A stretch of 64,000 nucleotides of DNA from Cryptomeria japonica (GCF_030272615.1 NC_081411.1:824410397-824474396), one strand, 5' to 3'. Positions 37,271-49,922 are shown, numbered from the stretch's first letter. Notes: generated by a model not told the origin, from the letters alone. Numbers and translations: made by a program.

Positions 37271-37589
37271 TGTTATCACTGACTAAAAATGGGTTTTTCT
37301 TTTCCCATAATTGGCTATGATTTTTTGAAATCTTGAGTAAGGTGCATTTTCAATTGCTTGAGCTCTGTGTTAGGTCTTAAGGGTTTAGGGTTTTTGATTT
37401 TAAATCACCTAATGTCTGATAAAAAAACCCTCTGGTTTCTTTATCCACTTACGTAATGGGTCATGGGATTGTAGGAAGTGTCCCCCCTTGTTTTCTTTGC
37501 CTAGGCGATCATGTGAATTAATCGCAAAAATTTATGCCTTATGTGTATCCCTCGGGCCCAGTAAGTAGTGTGCATCTCGCAGATCGATC

Positions 37590-39100
37590 TATGGTTTTCA
37601 TTATTTTGCTAGGCGAAGTTGCGCGTGGTTTAAAACCAGCGAAGTTGCAAAAATGACATGGCATGTCACCTAGGCGGTCTAGCTAGTTAAGAAGGCGAGT
37701 AGAATGGCGACATGTGGCACTACCTACAACAATCAGCAAGTCAGGATCAAAGGTTAAAAGGTGGGTCCCAGAGGTGAATCAGATCGTAGGAGGGGAGGTG
37801 ACCTGGTAGATACAGGTGTCAAGAATTAATCGGAGCCCAGTGCTTTCTCTCAGCAAATGAAAAAATGACATGTCAACTCTGGAGGTGACTGGATGCCAGG
37901 TGTTCAAAGTTGAGTCAGAGGGCCCACCCCTCACGGAGTCTATTCAGATGGTTAAGCACCGAGAAACTAGAAAATGATCTGACGGATCGCGCTATTTCGC
38001 AAGTGTAAGATGCTTGTGCTTTATACCCTGCGAAATAGCAAAAGTAAACGAGGACCGTCTATGTGTCATGATAGATGGTAACGTGTCCATGGACACGTGG
38101 TCTTAGAAGAAGTCGTGGGCCTGCCAAAGTGGAATTGGTAGTATAAAAGAAAGACACGTGACTGATGTTGAGTTCAATGCAAAATTCTTTCAAAGCCAGT
38201 AGTCGAGTGCCACGTGGTAGCACGTAGTCAACAATGAAGCGGGACCCAGTGCGGAGCCAAGGTTGTTAGTGTAATGGCCGATCAACTCTCATTTGATCAG
38301 ATGGTTTGTGTTATTTCATGAAGGTGAAGTGCTCGCATTTTAACCCCTGTGAAATGGCGAAAAGGTTTTGTGTTCTTAAAGGCAAAGTGAACATGAAGTG
38401 TAAAAGATGATCAAGTGTGGTTTGATCTAACGGCTGGCGCTATTTCATGTTTGTAAGATGCCTGAAGTATATGCACAGCAAAATGGTAAAAGTAAAGGAG
38501 ATTCATCTTGATGCCAGGGTAAATGGTGATGTGTACATGAACACGTGGCTTCCACAAAGATTGAAGGTGCCAAGGTGGGACCAGCAGTTTTAAAAGGGGG
38601 TATAATATGCAACTGACTCAGATTTAAACTTAATAAGTCTTCTAGGGCAAATGGTTAGGTGCCATGTGGTATCTGGTAACCAAAGGAGGAGCGACAAAAG
38701 CAAGTCAATATAAGAGTCTTCACTTAAAGGACAATCAAGTGTGGTTTGATCCGACAGTTGGCGCTATTTCATGAAATAAAGTTGAATGCAAATTAAGCTA
38801 TGCGAAATAGCGAAAACCCATTAGTTGTCAGGTGAAAGCGCAGTTAGTGAAAAAGCTAACTATCCAGGTAAAGGTTAAAGGCCATGCAGTTCAAGTCCCA
38901 TCCAACGCTCAACATAGTTTCACGAAGGTAAAGTGCTCACTAGATAATTCTTGCGAAATGGCGAAATGCGATAAGGCTCATTGAAAAGGGTAGAAGTATT
39001 AAGCTAGTGTAAAGGTCGATCAACTCTCGTTTGATCGGATGGCAAGCGTTATTTTGCGAAGTAAAGTTGCCAAGAAATTAAGCCTTGCGAAATAGTAAAA
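37590..39100. repeat. B1 upstream array of CGCTATTTCGC..GCGAAATAGC hairpins
   Basis: Six to seven diverged units. Each has GTTTGATC..GAYGG, then GCGCTATTTCRTG or similar, a 25-40-base loop, then TGCGAAATRGCGAAA. The best pair is the 11-bp arms GCTATTTCGCA (37991-38001) and TGCGAAATAGC (38029-38039). Others centre near 38330, 38460, 38785, 38940 and 39065. Unit spacing varies from about 120 to 330 bp. Between units I see no gene. Confidence 0.75.
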
Positions 39101-39433
39101 AGAAAAATTGCATGGGCGTTGTGACCCGTTGGAGCAAAAACTTCAAATTCTTTCATGAATTCAATTCTAAAAGGACGGCCAAGCATGTGGAATCAATGTC
39201 GGAGTTAAGAGCCCAGCCGCCATATATGATCTTGTATCAATTGAATTGAGATATCATTTTGAAGAGCACTTGTAAAGAAGCAGTTGCAGAGTGGACTTCT
39301 TCAATTGCAGAGTTAATTCCTTCGAGTATAAACAGGTTTCTCTATACTCTTGTGTATGTTTGACTAAGGTTTTAATTTGTCATAGAACAATTGAAGGAAA
39401 TTGTTGAATCACTTGCTTAATTTTCTAAAAGAG

Positions 39434-42031
39434 ATGGCACCTAAAAGGGAGTTCTCAAGAAAATCAATTATCACGAGAGGGCAATTTGTGATGATTTCCT
39501 TGAACACTTGACGTTGTCAACTAACGTGGCTTCCAAAATGAAAGAATTGGTGCCAAGAGCTTCTCACCTGAAAATAGGAGAGGGTTTATATGATAAAGGG
39601 AATTGGTTAAGAGACCCTCAAGTAGGGATGTCTGGGTTAGGATTATTCAAGGTTGGGTTCAGTATGAGAAATTCTCCAGCCCCTCAGAACAGTATATGGG
39701 AATTGGATGTTGGAAAGTTGGTGGTTCCAGGGGTTTTCTTCGATGCAGATCTTCTGACTCAGATTGCACATAGCTATGACCCAACTTCAAGAAGTGTAAA
39801 GGATATCAGTGGGAAGACCCTCATTGAAATTAACAATGAAGAATTCAGGAATGCCTTTGGGTTAAATGAATACACTAATTTTCTGGAGCCTATTGATTTT
39901 AAATCATTAGCTCAAGTGTATAATGTGCAAAGAAATCACCTAAGAAATGGGCCTCTCAAATAATTCTTTTTGGAGATAGGCGGGTTCACTGTTGTGGGAC
40001 CTAATACTGAAGAGCCCTTCTCTCTAAATTTGTTTACCATTAGGGCTAAAGGATTATACTGGTCACTCTACCAAATCCTAGGGGAAGATGCTGAAGCAAT
40101 TATGCCCACTCATTACATGTTGGCAATAACTTTTGATTATGCTTCTTTTATAACTGATGCTATCCATAATGGATTGATAGGGATCAGGAATGAGAAAGTA
40201 GATAGGCCTTTCAGGTGGTACTCCCTTCTTATGCATTTGTTTTTATTCAAGGGTGGTGACTATTTTGCAAGTGGGATGGACCTTGTAAAAGAAAAGGATG
40301 GGGAAAAGATGCTAGTGCAATTATGGAGCACTGTTTTGTCATGGGACAGAGAGGATGCAAGCTTCCTAAGGTTTGATAAATATTTTGCATCAAAAATTAG
40401 GACCCTTATGTGTTTGGAAAACCCAAGAGTCCCTAAGGTGCTTTTGGAATTCATTAGGCCACAAGAGTTTGCAGAGGACATAAAAATTATCCAAAATTGG
40501 GGTGATATCTACCTATACCCTGTTTCAACAGTTTTCATAATATACGGTTTCATAGGTACCCCATTTTTGTTACCTTATCAGGTCCCTCTTAAAGTGGGAA
40601 TTGTAGAGATACTCATGCAGATTGGTGCTGTGTAAGAGGCAGAATTGACAGGTAGAGGCAAAGGGACAATTTTCCCTACAATTACCGTGGCATGCCAATT
40701 TGTAATAACCAAAGGAGGTTGGAAATGTTTTGGAGATTTTCTCCAGCCATATCATTTATCAACTGCAGTCTCTCAGTGTGATAACCCCAAAGATTTCTTC
40801 AATGGTATGTTTAGGAAGAGGGCTGTATGCAAGGCCAAACCCCATCAATTTCAGTTCCCTGAGGACCTCATCAGGAATGAATTTGATTTGGATGAACAAG
40901 AGTTGAGAAAGGAAAACTGGATAGCCTATAAGAAGGCCTTAAACTTGGTGCATCAACTTGACATAAGCTATGACCCTTTGTCTAGCTTTCAACCCTTTGC
41001 AGAGAAGATGAATTTTTTAATTCTTAGTTTTGAGGAGGTGATGCAAACACTAAAAGAAAAGAGGGAGGTTGTAATCAAGAATAACCTTGAGAAAGAAAGA
41101 TTGATTTTGAATAGGTCTATATCTGCTAGGCCGATCCCTCCGAGTAATTATACGTTACATAAGAGGTCTAATTATAGTGTACTTATGCCTACTTCAGGGG
41201 ATCCCTCTACCTCTAAAGGTAAAAGGAAGATACATGATGTCATTGATATCCCTAGTAGCCCAAAGAAACAAAGAGTGGGAAAAGAGGTACAACCTGAAGA
41301 ACCTGTGTACTCCCCATCTCAATCACCTATCCATATAGGAGATGAACAAGCAACAACTGAGCAATTATTGTAGTTAGGCAATCTAGGGGAAATTGCCTAC
41401 ACCTATGATGAAGTAGAGGAAGGAATGCCAGGAGAGCCCTTAGCTACTGAAATGAATATCACCACTAGTGAATTCAAAGGCCGAGAATGGGACCCTGAAA
41501 TCAAGCAAGCCAGTGAAGATTTCTTAGCTGATGACAAGTTCATCACATCATAAGCATTCATGCAATTTGTGTGGAAGCAGAGCATTGATAAATACAATGC
41601 AAGGTGCGAGAAAAGGAAGGGTGAGCAGCCTCATAAAGACCCAGCTACAGTTGAGGAAGAAATAAAGAAAGAAATGGTTGAAGAATTTAAGACCATCACT
41701 CCTCAGCAAGGAAGAGACATGGTGGGGAAGGCTAGGGTACTTATTCTCCCCGAATGGGATATAGCAGATGCTCTAGTCCTGGAAGTAGTAAGAAAGGAGA
41801 CTAAACCTATGGAGGGAGTCACTTTTACTAAAGACAATGTTGCATTAGTTATGTGGTCTCTGAAAAGAGATGAAACTAAGAAGAAAAAGGACACCTCAAT
41901 GTCAAGCTACCTTGGGGGGATGATGGTAAAGAGGGTGCAGACTACTGGGGTAGTGGAAGCTGCTAGCACTATACTAGAAACTGCAAAATTTAGTGTTGTA
42001 GTGGTAGAAAGGGAAGCTAAGGAAAAGGTAG
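39434..42031 (+). pseudogene. LTR-borne ORF of B1, 5' part (homologue of the 1049-aa B2 ORF)
   Basis: Candidate ATG at 39434 (MAPKREFSRKS, basic as in B2), then a frameshift near 39490. One frame continues to 42031 through four stops (39961, 40633, 41371, 41551). It aligns with the B2 ORF in order: LGKLVVP-like DVGKLVVPGVFFDADLL; YDPTSRSV..LIEINNEEF; YSLLMHLFLFKGG against YSMLMHILLYCG; FIRPQEFAEDIKIIQNWGD against FLRPKDFSPESQIEHNWGD; later GRDMVGKARVLILPEWDI against GRKLLKEAGVIIFSGWDI. I do not recognise the family. Element C interrupts it at 42031. Clearly non-functional, but conserved enough to show the ORF belongs to the LTR. Confidence 0.8.
42027..42031 (+). other. Target-site duplication GGTAG of element C
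   Basis: GGTAG at 42027-42031 and 49918-49922 flank the two LTRs exactly. Confidence 0.95.
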
Positions 42032-42203
42032 TGTAGCGTCCTAAAATTGTGACACTTGCAATTTCAACTGCATTTGGGTCTTCACAATGGCGATGCAACG
42101 TTAAACCTGAATGGAGACCCCGAAACCTGCTTGTGACACCAAAAACTGCATTTTTCTGCACCCTGGCCTGATCCCTCCTTGCACCCTACTATCCCGAGAG
42201 GTG

Positions 42204-42296
42204 GGACCATGGCGCCCAGTGCCCTGGTCCTTCAGGACCATGGCACCTAGTGCCTTGGTCCCCCAGGACCATGGCGCCCAGCGCCTTAGTCCCTCG
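42204..42296. repeat. Three 31-bp units with GGACCA..TGGTCC dyad in element C 5' LTR
   Basis: Units start at 42204, 42235 and 42266 (GGACCATGGCGCCCAGTGCC-like), each folding GGACCA on TGGTCC. The 3' LTR has only two (48861 and 48892), and the two LTRs differ in length by exactly 31 bp. The array ends about 120 bp before the TATA box. Confidence 0.92.
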
Positions 42297-42414
42297 CCCT
42301 ATTTTGGGCCCGGTCTCTTTTGGGCATCGGGTCTCTAAGTTTGCAATTCGGGAAATAATGTTTCCTGGTCAGCCTAAGGTCGGGAAAATCAGTCTATCAG
42401 CCCTAATTGACAAG

Positions 42415-42422
42415 TATATAAA
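42415..42422 (+). promoter_or_regulatory. TATA box of element C LTR
   Basis: TATATAAA, conserved at 49041-49048 in the 3' LTR. Placed between the dyad array and the U5-like end. Confidence 0.7.
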
Positions 42423-43294
42423 CTACTTTTCTTCTCCTAGAAAGGGAGAGAAAGAGGAGGACATATGTGAGCAAGGCGCGAAAGCGATATTCAAACATTC
42501 AAGCATTCAAGCATTCCTTCAAGCAATTGAGCATTCTAAGTCTCCATTCAAGGCTAGGTGTTGCATTCAAGACAAGGATTCAACCATTGAAGAGGAGATC
42601 ACATACAACAATACAACATACTACATACATTACACCTTCGCATGTAAGAATACAAACATTCTTTCAACAAGGTATCAGTACTTGTTTACATTACAAACAT
42701 TTACATTTACAACATTCTCATTTCTTGGTTAATTCCAAAATCGGGGTTTGACCTAAAGGCAAACCCCTCATCCCTAACCCCCTAATCGTCCTCTCTTTTC
42801 TGTGTGTAGGTTGCAGGTACGCGGCTGTAATTGAAGATCTGGAATCCTTGTGCAGAGATGAACAGATCCACCTTCGTTTCGCGGATTTTTCGGAGGACCG
42901 TGTGCACGCCGGGTGCCATTATCCCATCAACTTTCGCTCAAATTTGCAAAACAGCACCGTCTCGACATTTTACTACTAATTCCAGGTCCGCAGCTTCATC
43001 CCATATCCCTATCTCTGTTTATAAGCGAATCTTTCCTACTTTACATGCATTCCTAGTTCAATCTTTCTATCTACATTCTTTACAAAAGAGGGTATCCTTG
43101 ATGTCTTAACCCTTGAAACTCATTTAGAATCCAATCCTACATTGTGTGGGATTGGATCTTGTGGGTTTCAACCCCTCTTTTGAATGTAAAGTCTCCCCAA
43201 AGTGAAAACCATCAACCCTGGTGACCTCCCTTCTCTCTCCTCGGAAGTTAGGGAGGGGAGAACAACAAGGGTTCGATTTTTCCGCTTTACATTT

Positions 43295-43310
43295 TGGTGA
43301 ACCCGACGTG
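43295..43310 (+). other. Primer-binding site of element C
   Basis: TGGTGAACCCGACGTG, three bases after the LTR end. It begins TGG as a tRNA 3' CCA complement should; I do not assign the tRNA. Confidence 0.7.
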
Positions 43311-44476
43311 AACATCCTCATTCTGATTATTCATGGTTGGATCTGAAAAATTTGCTTCCTTAATTACATTTTCATGTTTGATCTTTTGCAAATTTTAGAG
43401 GCTAATTGCATAAAAAACCCTAAAATTTTCTTTTTAGTAATTAAACTTGTGAAATGTTTAATTGTTAATGCTTGTTTCAGATCTACCCTTCTATTGCAAA
43501 TTGTCAATTCATATTTGTGCTTTAATTCTGAAAATTAAGTGGTTAAATGTCAAAACCCTAATTTTTAAAACCTTCTTGATTCAACCTTTGATTGATAATT
43601 CCACTGATCAAAACACCTCCAAATCGGCTGTAATTTTGGATTCCGCAATAAAATCACAATATCTTTCATCCCTGAAAATTTGGAAAAAAGTTGCAAGGAC
43701 CGTGTGCACCCCGAGTGCCATCGTCCCCGACAATTTTTCCAAAATTTCGGGAGCTAGATCTTACTGTATTTTTCTACTAAAATCCAGAATTTTGGCTGAT
43801 TTTATCAATTCTAACACTTTCAAAATTAAAGTCAAAGTTGGTCTAGTGATTGCCTGGATTGAGGCTTCTAATCATTCAAAAATTGTTGAAATTAAAATTC
43901 ATATCAAAATTGTGTTTCTTACTGTCCTAAATCTGAAAAGTGTGTTAGCATTCATTCGAAATTCCAGTGCTTTATTCAAATTTTTACAATTTGTGACTTT
44001 TGAAATTAAGTGTTTAATTGTGACAACTTTGATTTCCACTTTCAAATTTGAATTTTGCATGAAATCGTGTCAACTTTTAAATTTCAAAGCCTGCATTGCT
44101 TTCAATATTCCATCCAAAATCATAAAATTCAAAATTTCAGTTTCTCTATCTCTTTCAAAATTCAAATTTTAAATTTTTCAACAATCTTGGTAGGGTTCAA
44201 TTTTGAGATTGCAACTTTAATTTGGCCTATCTACAGATCGTAAAATCACTCAATTTTTTCAGATTAGCTTTAGAATCATCATAACTTGCATCCCTAAAAA
44301 TTTTGAAAAAAGTTGCCAAGACCGTGTGCACTCCGTTCGCCATGGTCTCGGACATTTTTTCCAAAATTTCGGGAGATTGTCCTGATTGTATTTAACAGCT
44401 TAAATCTAGGAGATTGGCTGATTTTATTGAAGTTTACTACCTCTAAAATTCAAAATCTTCTCTCTCTCTTTGGTGC
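43311..44476 (+). other. Element C leader with internal repeats
   Basis: AT-rich non-coding leader. A block of about 160 bp occurs twice in diverged form (about 43665-43825 and 44285-44455); both contain GACCGTGTGCAC (43698, 44320) and TTTTCCAAAATTTCGGGAG. The same 12-mer is in the LTR (42896). The open stretch at 43462-44172 is Phe/Ile/Lys-rich translation of AT-rich DNA and is not called a gene. Confidence 0.6.
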
Positions 44477-47400
44477 ATGAGTTTTACAACAATAAGCCCT
44501 ACTTACACTATTCCCGTTAGACAAAGCCTTATAATTAAGTCTTTCCAAGGTTTAATTACTGAGGAGATGGAACCTAATTTGAATGGCCTTTTTAACGAGG
44601 ACATGGGTAATTCCTCTAATCCTCTTAATGATGAAGAAGCTCTCTATGAGGTTTCTATAGAACAACTTTCAAAATTGGATAACCAATTTGATGATTTTTG
44701 ACAATGGATATCTCAAGAATACCCTGATAGTGAAGCTCTTTCATTAATTGGGGGTCTAAAATGTATGGTTCAAAGTGATAAGAATGGAATTGATATTTTG
44801 CGTGGTATTGCACACATTGTGGATTCGAATGTGATGCCTATGAAAAGTTGTGCCGAAACCTTAGGTTATGCACAACCTCCTACTCAAGTTAATCATTCTA
44901 TTCCTTTGACAACTCCTATTGCTAGTATACCTACTTTTACATCAAACATAATGACTACTTCAATACAAGACATTCCTCCTATGATCACTAGTCATGGGGG
45001 CAATCCCTCTTCTTCAATCAACCCTCTTCCTTCATTCAATCCAACTTCTTCATTCATTCCTTCAATGAGTGTTCCTATTATATCTCCACAAATAAACATG
45101 ACGCAAGGGGGCAATTCATTTAACCCTTCCATTCCTCCTTGTAGTGTTCCTCCTTTCCAATCATCTCCTATGACTAACTATCATAGTGTCCCACCACCTT
45201 ACTCTCTACCTTCTTTCAATAACATAACACCTCCATCACAATCTAACACGTCTAATATGAACTCTTTGACTGAAGCGACCATTAACAATCTTGCACAAAC
45301 TGTCTCTTCTTTACAGCAACAAATTGCCTCTATGAATCAATCTAAGTTTAGTGTGCCCACATTTGATGTTGCGAGCCCACTTTCTCTTGACATTCTTAGA
45401 GCTATCCCCCCTAAACATGTTGAAATCCCACATTTGGAGCTTTATAATGGTAAGGGTGATCCTCTAACACATGTTAAGACCTTTCAAACAATATGTACCG
45501 ATTTTGCTTATGACCAAAGGTTGCTTGCAAAACTGTTTACTAGAACATTAAGAGATAAAGCCGTACAATGGTATTGCTCATTGCCTTCTTATTCTATTAC
45601 TTCTTTCGAACAACTTGCAAATGCTTTTATTCAACAATTTCAAAACAATATAAGTCCTAAAGTTACTTTGATTGATTTAATGCATTGTAAACAAGGTGTT
45701 AAAGAAAAAGTGACTGATTTCATTGGTAGATATAAACATTTGTATGCTCAGATTTCTTTTTCAGTACCTGACAATGATATTCAAAGAATCTTTATTTCTA
45801 ATTTACAAAAAGATATTAGAGAAAAACTTCTGTTTTCTGAGTTTACTTCTTTCCAATAGTTGTGCGCAACTCTTCACAATTATCAACTGACTGTGAGTCA
45901 AATGGAACAAGCAAATCCTATGGCTCCGAGTGATAAGGGTGATAGTAGTCAACAACCATTTGGGAAGTTTAAACCGAATAGAGAGTCAATTAAATTCAAT
46001 GAAAACATCATCAACAACAATGTGAATGCAGCATCAGGTGTGCCTCCTATTTCTAAGTTTTTCAAGAAAGAAAGAAAGTTTACTCCTTTGAATGAATCAT
46101 TGCATAGTATTATGAATAAGTTATTGGAACAAAATGTGCTTACTCTTCCTCCTATAAGGCAAATAGATCCTGCAAAGATTAATTCACCCTATTTTGATAA
46201 CAAATCTTTTTGTCAATTTCATCGTCAACCTGGGCATGATACTGAAAAATGTTTTGCTTTAAAAGGGAAAATTCAAGATTTGATTGATAATAATACTATC
46301 TCTGTTTCTGGTGTGAATGATAAAGGCAACACATCTGTAGCTCCTCCTAACCAAAATCTTCAGATTTTTACTGATCCATTACCTTCTCATACCTCTAATG
46401 CAATTGATACTAATGATTCCTCTGTCTCACCTGAGGATCTTGTGTCTATGACTCCGAATGTGATTAACTTTGTGGAGTATTAGAAAATCCCTAAAGAACC
46501 TTCCATCACATTTGATTCCAGTGAAACTATCAGGGCACTTGATGGTCCTTTATATATAGTTGCAAAAGTCAAAAATACACCTTTCCATGGAGTGCTTATT
46601 GATCCTTCTTGCATGGTTAATGTTATTACTGAAGAATTTCTTTTTACTTTGCAATTGAATCAAGTGATCTATGATGAAACAAATGTGGCTGTGAAATTAT
46701 TTGATGCATTTTCTTCTCCTACAATTGGTTCTATTACATTACCTATTGAGGTCCATAACAAATCCCTTGATGTGGACTTTGCTATTATTCCATCATCCAA
46801 ACAATTTTGTGTGAAGCTAGGCTATCCTTGGCTATCTTCCATGAAAGCTATTGCTTCTCCTATTCACAAGTGTTTGAAATTTCCCCATAATCGTGAAGTT
46901 GTTACTGTCAATCATAGTCTCTTTAAACCAACTGAAAGAACTTCTAGCATTCCTATTGATTATTTTTGGCCTAAACAATTTCAATCTCTTCCACCGCGAA
47001 GTGATCATCTTTTCAAATCTTATCAAAAGTGGAAAAAAGATATGATCCTATCTCTAAGTGAACCTAGAACACCCAAACTTGACATTCCTATCGTTCTTGA
47101 GAAGGAAGTTCTTCCTTTGAAAGATAAAACTAATGTCTTTCCTCAAGAAAATTCCCAACCCACCCCTGTGAATGTGACTATGCCTATGTCTAATAAACTT
47201 TCTAAAGGTAGACCCATACCTCCTCATCATGATGGACTTGGTCTCCTTCCTAAACCAAATATTCCTCCCTTATATGGAGCAGTTCCTCCTCCTTCCTCTT
47301 ATAGAGAGAAGAGACCTTCCTCTTCTCCTATTGTTCAACCTAAGAGACCACAACCTAAACACCCAAGTGATAAGGATGAGAACATTCCTCCTCCTCAATC

Positions 47401-47905
47401 TCCTCAACTTCCCACTAAGACTAGACGAAATTGTTCTGCACGTGAACACCAACAAAAGCATCGTCTTAGAGCTCAGGCAGCTGCTTCTCAAACTTTGCAA
47501 TCTCCAAAAACACCTTCAGCTAGTATTATTCCATTTTCTCCTCAGCCGACGATTGAGCCAAAATCTCCTAAACATAAGAAGCATGATGGTCTTGACCCGG
47601 TGCGAGTTAAAGATCCTATTTTTATAAATCTTGATGATAATATAGATGAAAATTTTATTCATGATGAAAATGTTATTCATGATGAAAATGTTACTCCTAT
47701 TCATTCTGATAGTGAATATGAATATGTTGATGTTGATAACCATTTATCTAACGAATTTTCTAAAGCACTTATCCTAGCTCCTAGACAAGAACAACGTGGC
47801 GTGGAACATGAACATAGCCCTTGTTTGGATCTTGTGATAGCTCCATCTGCTGTGTTGGATGTTCCTCCTCTAGCATGTTTCCTGCCTTCCCCAAATATTG
47901 ATTAG
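44477..47905 (+). pseudogene. gag: Element C gag plus protease-like polyprotein, three in-frame stops
   Basis: A single frame from ATG 44477 to 47905, broken at 44699 (TGA), 45857 (TAG) and 46481 (TAG). A Ser/Pro-rich N-terminus precedes a retrotransposon gag domain at about 45430-45860 (LELYNGKGDPLTHVKTFQ, KAVQWYCSLP, TDFIGRYKHLYAQI). A Tat/Athila-type zinc knuckle CQFHRQPGHDTEKC lies at about 46210-46250. A protease-like fold follows at 46570-46930, where the catalytic motif reads LIDPSC, not DSG, so it is probably inactive; KCLKFPHN matches element A. The C-terminus is Pro-rich, then acidic (HDENVIHDENV). No RT follows. Confidence 0.85.
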
Positions 47906-48674
47906 CAAGATCAGGGGGTAGATGACGTGCTGGACTAGTTTCATTAGCATAGAAGACTCTCTCCTCCTCTCTTGATCTCTTTTGTTACTTCTTCTATGTG
48001 TTACTCTCATTCTTCTATTTGTTGTCCTTAGTGTTGTCTACTTGAGGACGATGCAAAGCATTGAGATCTCTTTTGGTCTCTCTCATGTTGACTCAAAAGA
48101 CACATGTGTTCCCTTCTTCTAGGTGACCTTCCTTGATTGGGGAATGAAGAACAATTATGCATACATACATATGATATACATAAATTATCATACAACATAC
48201 TGACCCAGAGGAAAGCGAAGTCACCTTGTGCTTTGTGTTTTGTGTCTATTATCCTTGGGCTTATCTCACACTTGGGGGCTAAATCCTTGTGATAACGTGC
48301 TCCTTTCTCATTTCTTATATGTATCACTACCTTAAAGCAATCACCCTCGGTGAGGCATGTGCGATCGCTTTAATGTAGGGGGGCATACATCCCAATCATA
48401 TCTTTTCAAGATACTTGAAAATTTCTTGACAAATTTAGCTTTGCCTTGAAAATTTTTTGATATCTTTCTTGCATGACTCATAGTGAGGGAACCTTACTAC
48501 TGACAGTCATGGTTCTCCCTCATGATCTTCCCTTTCACTTTGTCAATTGAAGTCGTAAGATCCTTAGTCCACTAGGGTCTTGGTGTATCTTGCCTCCTTG
48601 ACGTGGTGAAAGTTTTTCAATGTTGTTTCCTTGTACTTTATCAGAAGTATGAGCATATGCTTATACTCCCGCTA
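47906..48674 (+). other. Element C 3' non-coding region
   Basis: No ORF of note. TTGGGGGCTAAATCC near 48264 resembles the true purine tract at 48675 and may be a decayed second tract. Confidence 0.5.
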
Positions 48675-48688
48675 AAGTGGGGGCTAAA
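48675..48688 (+). other. Polypurine tract of element C
   Basis: AAGTGGGGGCTAAA directly before the 3' LTR start TGTAGCATCC. Confidence 0.8.
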
Positions 48689-49917
48689 TGTAGCATCCTA
48701 AAATTGTGACACTTGAAATTTCGACTGCATTTGGGTCTTCACGATGGTGATGCAATGTTAAACCTGAATGGAGACCCCGAAACCTACTTGTGACACCAAA
48801 AACTACAATTTTCTGCACCCTGGCCTGATCCCTCCTTGCACCCTGCTGTCTCGGGAGGTGGGACCATGGCGCCCAGTGCCCTGGTCCCCCAGCACCATGG
48901 CGCCCAGCACCTTGGTCCCTGGCCCTATTTTGGGCCCGGTCTCTTTTGGGCATCGGGTCTCTAAGTTTGCAATTCGGGAAATAATGTTTCCTGGTCGGCC
49001 TAAGGTCGGGAAAATCAGTCTATCAGCCCTAATTGACAAGTATATAAACTACTTTTCCTCTCCTAGAAAGGGAGAGAAAGAGGAGGACATATGTGAGCAA
49101 GGCGCGAAAGCGATATTCAAACATTCAAGCATTCAAGCATTCCTTCAAGCAATTGAGCATTCTAAGTCTCCATTCAAGGCTAGGTGTTGCATTCAAGACA
49201 AGGATTCAACCATTGAAGAGGAGATCACATACAACAATACAACATACTACATACATTACACCTTTGCATGTAAGAATACAAACATTCTTACAACAAGGTA
49301 TCAGTACTTGTTTACATTACAAACATTTACATTTACAACATTCTCATTACTTGGTTAATTCCAAAACTGGGGTTTGACCTAAAGGCAAACCCCTCATCCC
49401 TAACCCCCCAATCGTCCTCTCTTTTCTGTGTGTAGGTTGCAGGTATGTGGCTGTAATTGAAGATCTAGAATCCTTGTACAGAGACGAACAGATCCACCTT
49501 CGTTTTGCAGATTTTTCGGAGGACCGTGTGCACGTCGGGCGCCATCGTCCCGTCAACTTTTGCTCAAATTTGCAGAATAGCACCATCTCGACATTTTACT
49601 ACTAATTCCAGGTCCGCAGCTTCATCCCATATCCCTATCTCTTTTTATAAGCGAATCTTTCCTACTTTACATGCATTCCTAGTTCAATCTTTCTATCTAC
49701 ATTCTTTACAAAAGAGGGTATCCTTGATATCTTAACCCCTGAAACTCATTTAGAATCCAATCCTGCATTGTGTGGGAATGGATCTTGTGGGTTTCAACCC
49801 CTCTTTTGAATGTAAAGTCTCCCCAAAGTGAAAACCATCAACCCTGGTGACCTCCCTTCTCTCTCCTCAGAAGTTGGGGAGGGGAGAACAACTACGGTTC
49901 GATTTTTCCGCTTTACA
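48689..49917 (+). repeat. Element C 3' LTR, 1229 bp
   Basis: TGTAGCATCC to CGCTTTACA, aligned along its length with 42032-43291 but lacking one 31-bp unit. TATA box at 49041-49048. Confidence 0.95.
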
Positions 49918-49922
49918 GGTAG

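Larger units (their letters stand above)
42032..43291 (+). repeat. Element C 5' LTR
   Basis: TGTAGCGTCC to CGCTTTACA, 1260 bp. Contains three 31-bp dyad units (42204-42296), a TATA box TATATAAA at 42415-42422, and a GACCGTGTGCAC block at 42896 that recurs in the interior. Confidence 0.95.
42032..49917 (+). mobile_element. Element C: gag-only (TR-GAG-like) non-autonomous LTR retrotransposon, 7.9 kb
   Basis: Complete: LTRs 42032-43291 (1260 bp) and 48689-49917 (1229 bp), TSD GGTAG, primer site at 43295 and purine tract at 48675. The interior encodes a Tat/Athila-type gag with a zinc knuckle and a protease-like region, but no RT, RNase H or integrase, so mobility would depend on another element. 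By eye about 50 substitutions separate the LTRs (about 4%), making it older than the Tekay and LARD insertions. It sits inside the B1 ORF. Confidence 0.92.

Noticed and set aside
37254-37520. B1 left boundary further right (for example at TGTCCCCCC or TGTAGGAAG)
   Set aside because: None of these gives a matching target duplication at the right side; TGTTATCACT with TAGAG does and resembles the B2 start.
38000-39000. Host gene promoter or exons
   Set aside because: No supported ORF; the stretch is fully explained as diverged hairpin units of the B1 LTR.
43462-44172. 236-codon ORF in element C leader
   Set aside because: Phe/Ile/Lys/Ser-rich translation of AT-rich repeats with no domain; upstream of the real gag frame.
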